From the NCBI GenBank assembly GCA_964370605.1, contig CAYJJX010000004.1, forward strand, positions 61,165-125,164: a stretch of 64,000 nt of DNA, given 5' to 3'. The first letter of the stretch is position 1; every line of letters starts with the position of its first letter. The translations under genes and the position numbers were made by a program. The DNA comes from CAYJBH01 sp964370605. GTDB taxonomy: Bacteria > Bacillota > Clostridia > Oscillospirales > Ruminococcaceae. Below are positions 23,062-29,644 of this stretch, in pieces. The notes below the pieces were generated by a model. The model did not search any database. It had not been told where the DNA came from and saw nothing but the letters and a program-made list of their open reading frames with translations.

Positions 23062-25698
23062 TTGAACAATAAGTACGTTTATCTTTTTACCGAAGGTAAT
23101 GGTACCATGAAGGAACTACTTGGCGGAAAGGGAGCAAATCTTGCAGAGATGACCGGACTTGGAATGCCGGTACCGCAGGGTTTTACCGTCACTACAGAAG
23201 CTTGTACGCGTTACTACGCGGACAACAAGGTGATAGCAGGGGATATTAAAGAAGAGATACTTCAATACATGAAGAAGATGGAGGAGATTGTCGGCAAAAA
23301 ATTTGGCGATGCGCAGACTCCTCTTTTGGTTTCGGTTCGAAGCGGCGCTCGTGCATCAATGCCGGGAATGATGGATACCATCCTTAATCTTGGCATGAAC
23401 GACACTGTTGTTGAAACGGTTGCTAATTTGACCGGAAATCATAGATTTGCATACGATAGCTATCGCAGATTCATCCAGATGTTCTCCGATGTTGTCATGG
23501 AACTGCCGAAACGTAACTTTGAAGACATCATCGACGAGATGAAAGAAGAAAAAGGCATTAAGCTCGATACCGATTTCACCGCCGATGATCTTAAAGAGAT
23601 GGTGAAACGCTTCAAGGCATATTACAGCGAAAAACTGGGTGGTGAGTTCCCGTCAAATCCGCAGGAACAACTACTCAAGGCTATTGAAGCTGTTTTTCGC
23701 AGTTGGGACAACGAGCGCGCCATCTTCTATCGCAGAATGAATGACATCCCGTCCGATTGGGGAACCGCTGTCAACGTTCAGTCGATGGTATTCGGAAACA
23801 TGGGTGACGATAGCGGCACCGGCGTTGCGTTTTCTCGTAATCCCGCGACCGGCGAGCGCAAGCTCTATGGCGAGTTCTTGATGAACGCTCAGGGTGAGGA
23901 CGTTGTGGCAGGTATTCGTACCCCGCAAACCATCGATCACCTCAAAGAGATTAACGAGTCGGTATATAACCAGTTCACCGACATTGTGGCACGTCTTGAA
24001 GATCATTATCGTGACATGCAGGATATGGAGTTCACCATTGAAAAAGGCACACTCTATATGTTGCAGACACGAAACGGCAAGCGTACCGCCGCCGCCGCAC
24101 TGAAGATTGCCTGTGATCTCGTTGACGAAAAGCGCATCACCGAAAAAGAGGCGGTCATGATGATCGATCCGAAGCTTCTTGATGCACTGCTTCATCCTCA
24201 GTTTGAACAAAAAGCTCTTGATGGAGCAACACCGATTGCGACCGGACTGCCGGCATCACCCGGTGCCGCCTGTGGCGTGGTTGTTTTCAGCGCCGAGGAG
24301 GCGGTCAAGGTCAATGCCGACGGAACTCCCGTCGTGCTGGTTCGTCTTGAAACCAGTCCGGAGGACATCGAGGGAATGCACGTATCGCAGGGTATTTTGA
24401 CAGCTCGCGGCGGAATGACCAGCCATGCGGCGGTCGTTGCACGTGGCATGGGAACCTGTTGCGTTGCCGGTTGTGGCGAGCTTGTTATCAACGAGCCGGA
24501 AGGATACTTCGAGGCAAACGGAGTGCGTGTCAATCGTGGTGAGTTTATTTCACTGGAAGGCAGCACCGGACAGGTATACGCAACCAAGATTGCTACACGT
24601 GATGCTGAAATCGGAGGTGATTTCGGACGCTTGATGGAATGGGCGGATAGTTTCCGTGAACTGAAAATCCGCACCAATGCGGACACACCGAGCGACGCTC
24701 AAAATGCGCTGGGCTTTGGCGCCGAGGGTATCGGCCTTTGCCGTACCGAGCATATGTTCTTCGAGAGTGATCGAATCAAGGCAATGAGAGAGATGATCCT
24801 TTCTAAGACACATGAACAACGCATCAAGGCGCTTGCAAAACTTCTGCCGATGCAGATGGGTGACTTTGAAAAGATTTATGAGGTCATGGGCGAATTGCCT
24901 GTCACCATTCGCTATCTCGATCCCCCTCTGCACGAGTTCCTGCCGACCGACGAGGGCGACATTGCAGAGCTTGCGAGCGAGATGAACATGACGGTCGACG
25001 AGGTCAATGCGGTTATCACCAGCTTGCATGAGTTCAACCCGATGATGGGTCATCGTGGTTGCCGTCTTGCCGTTTCCTTCCCTGAGATTGCACAGATGCA
25101 GACCCGTGCGGTTATCGAGGCGGCCATCAACGTGAAAAAGCGTCGCCCCGAACTCAACCTTGTTCCGGAAATCATGATCCCGCTGATCGGTGAATATAAG
25201 GAACTTCAGTTCCTGCGCAAGGTAGTAACCGAGACAGCAGACGAAGTTATTGCAGAAAAAGGCTCCGACCTGAAATATCTGGTCGGCACCATGATTGAAA
25301 TACCTCGTGCCGCGCTTCGTGCCAACGACCTTGCCAAAGAGGCGGAGTTCTTCAGCTTTGGCACAAACGATCTGACCCAGATGACCTTCGGTTTCTCTCG
25401 TGACGATGCCGGATCATTCCTTGATAGCTACTATGCGAAGCAGATCTATGAATATGATCCATTCCAGAAACTGGACCAAAAGGGTGTTGGACGTCTGATC
25501 AAGACAGCAACCGATCTTGGACGTGAGACACGCCCCGAGATTAAACTCGGCATCTGCGGTGAGCACGGTGGTGATCCTTCTTCCATCGAATTCTGCCAGA
25601 AGCTCGGACTCAACTACGTCAGTTGTTCTCCGTTCCGCGTGCCGATCGCACGACTTGCGGCGGCGCAGGCAGCAATCCGCTTCCCCAAAAACAAATAG
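23062..25698 (+). CDS. ppdK: Pyruvate, phosphate dikinase
   Basis: PPDK interconverts pyruvate + ATP + phosphate with PEP + AMP + PPi; in anaerobes it can replace pyruvate kinase or serve PEP regeneration. The 878-residue product has the ATP-grasp N-terminal domain (GGKGANLAEMTGLGMPVPQGF, shown here in part as GGKGANLAEMTGLG; LVSVRSGARASMPGMMDTIL), the phosphohistidine swivel domain GGMTSHAAVVARGMG with catalytic His455, and the C-terminal PEP-binding barrel (GLCRTEHMFF, EIMIPLIGE, SFGTNDLTQMTFGFSRDD, LGICGEHGGDP). The TTG start follows AAGGAGGC. A GTP-type PEP carboxykinase at 31156 may compete or cooperate at the PEP node. Confidence 0.97.
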   Translation: MNNKYVYLFTEGNGTMKELLGGKGANLAEMTGLGMPVPQGFTVTTEACTRYYADNKVIAGDIKEEILQYMKKMEEIVGKKFGDAQTPLLVSVRSGARASMPGMMDTILNLGMNDTVVETVANLTGNHRFAYDSYRRFIQMFSDVVMELPKRNFEDIIDEMKEEKGIKLDTDFTADDLKEMVKRFKAYYSEKLGGEFPSNPQEQLLKAIEAVFRSWDNERAIFYRRMNDIPSDWGTAVNVQSMVFGNMGDDSGTGVAFSRNPATGERKLYGEFLMNAQGEDVVAGIRTPQTIDHLKEINESVYNQFTDIVARLEDHYRDMQDMEFTIEKGTLYMLQTRNGKRTAAAALKIACDLVDEKRITEKEAVMMIDPKLLDALLHPQFEQKALDGATPIATGLPASPGAACGVVVFSAEEAVKVNADGTPVVLVRLETSPEDIEGMHVSQGILTARGGMTSHAAVVARGMGTCCVAGCGELVINEPEGYFEANGVRVNRGEFISLEGSTGQVYATKIATRDAEIGGDFGRLMEWADSFRELKIRTNADTPSDAQNALGFGAEGIGLCRTEHMFFESDRIKAMREMILSKTHEQRIKALAKLLPMQMGDFEKIYEVMGELPVTIRYLDPPLHEFLPTDEGDIAELASEMNMTVDEVNAVITSLHEFNPMMGHRGCRLAVSFPEIAQMQTRAVIEAAINVKKRRPELNLVPEIMIPLIGEYKELQFLRKVVTETADEVIAEKGSDLKYLVGTMIEIPRAALRANDLAKEAEFFSFGTNDLTQMTFGFSRDDAGSFLDSYYAKQIYEYDPFQKLDQKGVGRLIKTATDLGRETRPEIKLGICGEHGGDPSSIEFCQKLGLNYVSCSPFRVPIARLAAAQAAIRFPKNK

Positions 25699-25713
25699 GA
25701 TAAAATCTTAATA

Positions 25714-25743
25714 TATAGGGTGCGGGCATATTCGCACCCTATA
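25714..25743 (+). terminator. Hairpin after ppdK
   Basis: An 11-bp stem TATAGGGTGCG / CGCACCCTATA with an 8-base loop starts 16 bases after the ppdK stop. It lacks a T-run of its own but is directly followed by a second, longer hairpin. Confidence 0.55.
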
Positions 25744-25795
25744 AAGGAAACCGTCTGACACTTAATTTGTAAAGTGTCAGACGGTTTCCTTTATT
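25743..25795. repeat. 21-bp perfect hairpin with TCTGACACTT core
   Basis: The arms 25743-25763 and 25772-25792 are perfect reverse complements (21 bp) around an 8-base loop, with core TCTGACACTT / AAGTGTCAGA. A second hairpin with the same core but different, still paired, bases is at 43775-43814 after asd. It may act as ppdK terminator (3' arm ends CCTTT ATTG) and as a dispersed repeat. Confidence 0.7.
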
Positions 25796-25816
25796 GTGAT
25801 TCCTCTTTGTGAGATC

Positions 25817-25931
25817 GACTAATGACTAAGGACTAATGGTGAAGGACTATAACGAGGGGGATAATGGTGAAAGGCTGGAGTTGAGATTGTTGTAAAGTGA
25901 GCTTTTCACTTTTAGTTCTTAGCTTTTAGTC
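25817..25931. repeat. MITE-like element with imperfect terminal inverted repeats
   Basis: The left end, beginning GACTAATGACTAAGGACTAA, and the reverse complement of the right end, beginning GACTAAAAGCTAAGAACTAA, match at roughly 22 of 31 positions. The 115-bp interval encodes nothing. A related 112-bp unit lies at 43830-43941 and a single similar end at 48471-48500. It could be a non-autonomous element whose transposase is elsewhere. Confidence 0.5.
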
Positions 25932-25956
25932 TACCCTTTATACTGTCACAGCCTAA

Positions 25957-26691
25957 CTAATTCAGTTCTGTCCTGCGCAGTAGCAAAAACGCTATTCCAA
26001 AGTTTGTCACACAGCATGCGGCGAAGGTCAGTATCGGATTCAGCACATGCACCTCTTCGCCGACAAATCCGAAAAGTGCGGTGAGTGTCGTGACTATGTC
26101 TGTCAGTAGCGACACCGGCAAAATCGGTATCAGCGTGATCGATGCCCCGACTACCAATACGCCGTAAAGCGCAAAACCCAGCGCCACTTTTTTCTTGTCA
26201 AAGCGGTGAAACAGAACTGTGATGGCATAACACAATGAAGACAAGCAAAGCAATATCAAAATCGACAGCAACAGTTCAGCACCGAGATTTAGATGCTCTC
26301 CGTAGATCGAGCGCAAAAGTGAGGTGAAAGCAAAGTTTTGTATACCGCTTGAAATTGAGACAATAGTTGTATTTATCAATGTGGTGAGCGTAGCTAAAGT
26401 TACGAAAAACAATGTTTGCGTTGTGAATATTTCTTTTCGGGTGAAACAGTTCTGCATAAAGAACTTGAAGTCTTCGGTAAATCCCAAAACACCAAAAATT
26501 CCAAGAAAAATTGCGGTTGAGGTGAATATCTCATAACCAAAGCTTGTGTTCTCAGCATCATTTATGCCGATTGTGACGGAGATAGAACCGGTCAGTAGAA
26601 TGTTTCCAACTATCAATACCGAATAATAAACTATAATTGCAAAGACCGCCGTGCTAAGTTCGTGTTTAATGCCTGCTAAATATTTGTTCAT
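25957..26691 (-). CDS. ABC transporter permease subunit
   Basis: The ~244-residue product is an integral membrane protein with about six transmembrane helices (AVFAIIVYYSVLIVGNILL, IFLGIFGVLGF, LLLSILILLCLSSLCYAIT, LTFAACCVTNFGIAFLLL). The start at 26691 (MNKYLAGIKHE) is chosen because GAAAGGAATAGG lies just upstream; the longer open frame would read through a repeat. It is the membrane partner of the ATPase at 26858 and probably the third gene of a GntR-controlled YtrABC-like operon. Such exporters respond to cell-wall antibiotics in Bacillus; the substrate here is unknown. Confidence 0.75.
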   Translation of the reverse strand: MNKYLAGIKHELSTAVFAIIVYYSVLIVGNILLTGSISVTIGINDAENTSFGYEIFTSTAIFLGIFGVLGFTEDFKFFMQNCFTRKEIFTTQTLFFVTLATLTTLINTTIVSISSGIQNFAFTSLLRSIYGEHLNLGAELLLSILILLCLSSLCYAITVLFHRFDKKKVALGFALYGVLVVGASITLIPILPVSLLTDIVTTLTALFGFVGEEVHVLNPILTFAACCVTNFGIAFLLLRRTELN

Positions 26692-26720
26692 TTTTATGCC
26701 TATTCCTTTCTTGATGTTTT

Positions 26721-26799
26721 GTCCGGTTTCGCTACTTAAGTGGCGAAATTCAAACGCATTCCGTTTGAAAGGCACAAAACTCGGACCAACTAAAGTTGG
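26721..26799. repeat. Three-hairpin element between ATPase and permease genes
   Basis: In 79 bases there are three inverted repeats: TTTCGC-TACTTAAGTG-GCGAAA (26727-26748), CAAACG-CATTC-CGTTTG (26751-26767) and CCAACT-AA-AGTTGG (26786-26799). GTCCG (26721-26725) can pair with CGGAC (26782-26786) to close a multi-branch fold around the first two. It occupies about half of the 166-base gap in an operon whose genes otherwise follow closely. It may be a mobile intergenic repeat or an RNA element setting the ATPase:permease ratio. Confidence 0.6.
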
Positions 26800-26857
26800 G
26801 TTGAAAACTTGTTTTATAGCTTTTGATACTTTTGTACCTTTCTGCAACTTTATGCGG

Positions 26858-27724
26858 TTATGAAATTTGTTGTTCTATTTTATCGCCGGTTAGCTTGACG
26901 AATATTTTTTGCAGGCTGAGTGGTGCCAGTGTCAGCTCCTGCGGAACGTCATTTGAGTTTTTCTCGACCAGATATGCAATCTTCATGCCGCTGATTTCTT
27001 CGGTGTCGACAACGTTTTTATGCTTAATATATTCATCGACAGCAGCAGGAGTACCTGCCACACTAAAACCGCCCGAGAGAATATTTTCGACACTATCTGC
27101 AAGCAAAACTTCACCGTCATCAATGATTATCACATCTTCAATCAACGACTGCACCTCTTCGATGAGGTGGGTAGCAAGGATGATTGTTCTGGTGCCGTCC
27201 TCATAACATTCAAGCATTAGTTTGTAGAAAAGCTCTCGATGATAGGCATCAAGACCGACGACCGGCTCGTCAAAGACGAGATAGGGGAGGTCGTGACAGA
27301 GTGTGACGATAAGTTTGAAGATGTTTTTGTATCCTGTCGAGAGTGCTTGAAACTTCTTTTTTGTGTTAAGTGTAAACATTTCACAGTAACGATATGCCTT
27401 TTCACTATCAAATTTCGGGTTCAAATCGGCGGTGGATTTTATTATTTTTGACACTTTGAGTGTGCCGTAGAAATGTTGCTCCGTCATAAATGCGATGTTC
27501 TCGCGAAGCTTTGAATTTTCGGTGCAGTTTTCGCCGTTGACAAAGATGTTGCCGTCATTTGCAAAAGCGCGGTTGGTCATTATCTTCAAAAGCGTCGATT
27601 TTCCGGCACCGTTTCGTCCGAGTAGTCCATATATTTTGCCCGGCTCGAATGTGGCGCTCACGTCTTTGAGGGCAATCGTTTTTCCGTACCTTTTGGTGAC
27701 ATTGTTAACCGTTATTATGTTCAT
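26858..27724 (-). CDS. ABC transporter ATP-binding protein (YtrB-like)
   Basis: The 288-residue ATPase has Walker A GLLGRNGAGKST (residues ~34-45), a Q-loop region FMTEQHFYG, signature-like ALSTGYKN, Walker B YLVFDEPVVGLD and an H-loop IILATHLIEEV. It matches the YtrB/CcmA group that energises small exporters. Its start overlaps the end of the GntR regulator by 20 bases, so the two are translationally coupled. The permease follows after a hairpin-rich gap. Confidence 0.9.
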   Translation of the reverse strand: MNIITVNNVTKRYGKTIALKDVSATFEPGKIYGLLGRNGAGKSTLLKIMTNRAFANDGNIFVNGENCTENSKLRENIAFMTEQHFYGTLKVSKIIKSTADLNPKFDSEKAYRYCEMFTLNTKKKFQALSTGYKNIFKLIVTLCHDLPYLVFDEPVVGLDAYHRELFYKLMLECYEDGTRTIILATHLIEEVQSLIEDVIIIDDGEVLLADSVENILSGGFSVAGTPAAVDEYIKHKNVVDTEEISGMKIAYLVEKNSNDVPQELTLAPLSLQKIFVKLTGDKIEQQIS

Positions 27725-28088
27725 CGTTATACTCCTTTTTTAGCATGTTGTAAAGTTGTTCTGCATCAATTTTCAGTGTCTTAGCCTCTGCTATCATCGG
27801 CGACATAAAATCTTCTTGGAAGTTTCGGGTACGTTTTTGGCGTATAATATCCATCGCCGAGTCGGAAACAAACATGCCGAGCCCTCGCTTTTTATAAATG
27901 ACTCCCTCGTTGACCAATATGGTCACGCCTTTGAGAACCGTCTGTGGATTGATGGCGAGTAATGCCGAGAGTTCGTTTGTAGATGGAACTTGTGCGCCTT
28001 CGGCGTATATTCCGGAAAATATCGCATCTTCAAGCTGCTTTGCTATCTGCAAAAAAATCGGTTGTGAAGAACTTGTATCTATTCTCAA
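27705..28088 (-). CDS. GntR family transcriptional regulator (YtrA-like)
   Basis: The 127-residue protein has the winged helix of GntR regulators (PIFLQIAKQLEDAIFSGIY, QVPSTNELSALLAINPQTVL, LVNEGVIYKKRGLGMFVS) and only a short helical tail, the pattern of the YtrA subfamily. YtrA-type repressors control linked ABC transporters. A strong AGGAGGTGTGACC ribosome binding site precedes the start. An ideal 10-bp inverted repeat, its likely operator, lies between its promoter and start codon. Confidence 0.92.
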   Translation of the reverse strand: MRIDTSSSQPIFLQIAKQLEDAIFSGIYAEGAQVPSTNELSALLAINPQTVLKGVTILVNEGVIYKKRGLGMFVSDSAMDIIRQKRTRNFQEDFMSPMIAEAKTLKIDAEQLYNMLKKEYNDEHNNG

Positions 28089-28108
28089 TGGTCACACCTC
28101 CTTGTTTG

Positions 28109-28136
28109 ATGGTTAGTTACTCAACCAACTAACCAT
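28109..28136. promoter_or_regulatory. Putative YtrA-type operator
   Basis: A perfect inverted repeat ATGGTTAGTT-N8-AACTAACCAT lies just downstream of the -10 element of the regulator promoter and 21 bases before its start codon. Position and symmetry suit a GntR dimer acting as autorepressor. Confidence 0.65.
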
Positions 28137-28147
28137 GTTACAAGCGT

Positions 28148-28176
28148 ATAATATCACAGCACAAGGGATAAGTCAA
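28148..28176 (-). promoter_or_regulatory. Promoter of the GntR-ABC operon
   Basis: On the minus strand TTGACT (28176-28171) and TATTAT (28153-28148) are separated by 17 bases. The expected transcription start lies immediately before the 28109-28136 operator. Confidence 0.65.
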
Positions 28177-28194
28177 GAGTTTTTTTAGAAAAAC

Positions 28195-28223
28195 TTGATT
28201 TTCGTGACAAAAAGTAGTATAAT
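28195..28223 (+). promoter_or_regulatory. Possible promoter of the HD-domain gene
   Basis: TTGATT (28195-28200), 17-base spacer, TATAAT (28218-28223). The start codon lies about 125 bases downstream, so a leader or an additional promoter nearer the gene (a TATAAT occurs at about 28289) is possible. Confidence 0.4.
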
Positions 28224-28347
28224 TTAACCGTAGAGCTAATAGAAAAAGTACACATGTTAACCACAGTTTTGACACATGTAGATTGTATAATATATACATT
28301 ATGATGTTATTTCTTTGTCTTAAATACGCAACCATAGGAAAATTTTG

Positions 28348-28854
28348 ATGAACAATACTCAATACAAGGAACTCGATGAAACATTTTACGCAATAGTCGA
28401 GGATATCATGGAGCACACCTCGGTACAGGAAATGAAAGAGATCTCCCAACACTCAAAGCATATTAGTCGTTTTGATCACTGCCTTTATGTTGCATATACC
28501 AGTTATGTAATATGCAATCAGCTCGGGCTTGATGCCGAAGCTGCGGCAAGAGCCGGTATGTTGCACGACTTTCACGAACATGATGCACGTTTTACCAAAC
28601 ACGCTTTTCGACTGCTTTTTACCCACCCAATACATGCGCTGAAACAGTCGAGCGAACTGTTTGAACTCTCTAATCTCGAAAAGAACATCATCGAAAGCCA
28701 TATGTGGCCGGTGACGATTTCAAAATTGCCAAAGAGCCGTGAGGCATTCATCGTCAATGCAGTCGACACTCTTTGTGCGGCACTTGAAATGGTGGGGTAC
28801 TACAAACGAAGCAAAAAAATGCTCCGCTTGACAGCGCTGACGGCTATGGGATAA
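28348..28854 (+). CDS. HD-domain phosphohydrolase family protein
   Basis: The 168-residue protein has the histidine/aspartate pattern of HD hydrolases: SRFDHCLYVAY (first His), GMLHDFHEHD (His-Asp pair, ~residues 72-80) and NAVDTLCAA (final Asp). HD proteins of this small size hydrolyse phosphate esters of nucleotides or other metabolites; the substrate is not evident. ATG 28348 is preferred over TTG 28345 on spacing from AGGAAA. A zinc-ribbon protein gene follows 42 bases later, perhaps in one operon. Confidence 0.8.
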   Translation: MNNTQYKELDETFYAIVEDIMEHTSVQEMKEISQHSKHISRFDHCLYVAYTSYVICNQLGLDAEAAARAGMLHDFHEHDARFTKHAFRLLFTHPIHALKQSSELFELSNLEKNIIESHMWPVTISKLPKSREAFIVNAVDTLCAALEMVGYYKRSKKMLRLTALTAMG

Positions 28855-28896
28855 TAGATTGTAGAACCGCACACAACGTCGAATGAGGGAAGTTTA

Positions 28897-29367
28897 ATGA
28901 AATTTTGTACCAACTGTGCCCGACCGATTCAAACGAATGTAAATTACTGTACCTCTTGCGGAGCACCGCAAGAGGTATCTTTTGAATCGAAGCAACCGGT
29001 AGTTCCGATAATGCCAATTCCGACACCTCAGTCGAGCGAACAGTTGTTTTCTCCATGCCCGACACCGAGCGAACAGCCGGCTTCGCCCTACTCTACACCG
29101 AGCGAACAGCCTTTTTTGCCAAGTGGGCAGTGGCAGGATCAACTGCAAAGCGAGCCGACACAATCATTGTCTAATACCGAATTGCCACAGGTGATTGCGC
29201 CCGACCGGCAGATGGAGATGGAGTCATTTTCTCACACCTATTCCGACTATCCACACGCACCGCAAAAAAAGAAGTTTTTTGATAGTGATGGCAAAATAAT
29301 AGCAGCGGTAGTCTTGGGTGCTGTATTATTTTTGGCAATTTTTATTCTCTTGAACGGCGCGGTTTAA
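28897..29367 (+). CDS. Zinc-ribbon, single-pass membrane protein with TPSEQP repeats
   Basis: The 156-residue protein begins with a zinc ribbon (CTNCARPI, 10 residues, CTSCGAP). A low-complexity Pro/Ser/Gln linker follows, with three SEQ repeats, two of them TPSEQP (SSEQLFSPCPTPSEQP, STPSEQP). A single hydrophobic segment lies at the C-terminus (~residues 132-152, IIAAVVLGAVLFLAIFILL). The architecture (cytoplasmic zinc ribbon, flexible linker, tail anchor) is common in Firmicutes and usually uncharacterised. GAGGGAAG precedes the ATG. Confidence 0.75.
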   Translation: MKFCTNCARPIQTNVNYCTSCGAPQEVSFESKQPVVPIMPIPTPQSSEQLFSPCPTPSEQPASPYSTPSEQPFLPSGQWQDQLQSEPTQSLSNTELPQVIAPDRQMEMESFSHTYSDYPHAPQKKKFFDSDGKIIAAVVLGAVLFLAIFILLNGAV

Positions 29368-29422
29368 TCAGGAAAAACAAAGGTTTGTTTGAAATCCCAA
29401 AATCAACCTTACAAAAAAATGC

Positions 29423-29451
29423 TTGACAAACTTTTTTTGTTGTGTTATCAT
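29423..29451 (+). promoter_or_regulatory. Promoter of the trpB2 leader transcript
   Basis: TTGACA (29423-29428) and TATCAT (29446-29451) are spaced 17 bases apart, 28 bases before the leader-peptide start. Confidence 0.65.
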
Positions 29452-29478
29452 TCATTCATAGTTTTGAGGATTTTATTG

Positions 29479-29553
29479 ATGTTTAATGCAGTTAACCGCA
29501 ATCGTTGGTGGCGCCTTATTGAATTAAATAAGGCTGCTTATAGCGCGCATTAA
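29479..29553 (+). CDS. Tryptophan leader peptide (attenuator)
   Basis: A 24-codon frame starts with ATG, 8 bases after TTGAGGA, and ends with TAA at 29551. It contains two consecutive Trp codons (TGG TGG, residues 10-11, context NRNRWWRLIE). It is followed by a stem CCTTATT / AATAAGG and then by an intrinsic terminator at 29585-29624, ahead of trpB2. This is the layout of ribosome-mediated attenuation: stalling at the Trp codons when charged tRNA-Trp is scarce would free an antiterminator. GGCGCC right after the Trp codons can pair with GGTGCC of the terminator 5' arm. Confidence 0.75.
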   Translation: MFNAVNRNRWWRLIELNKAAYSAH

Positions 29554-29584
29554 CCGACTTAAGATATTTCAAAATTGCCATTCG

Positions 29585-29624
29585 GTGCCTGTGTACTCAT
29601 GAGAGCCACACAGGTGCTTTTTTT
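29585..29624 (+). terminator. Attenuator terminator upstream of trpB2
   Basis: The stem GTGCCTGTGT / ACACAGGTGC (two G-U pairs) has a 13-base loop and is followed by seven T residues. It lies between the leader peptide and the trpB2 start, 20 bases before the coding sequence. Confidence 0.8.
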
Positions 29625-29644
29625 GTAATTGAAAGGAGAAAACA

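Noticed and set aside
26691..26847. N-terminal extension of the ABC permease by 52 codons
   Set aside because: It translates the three-hairpin repeat. A good ribosome binding site lies before the internal ATG at 26691.
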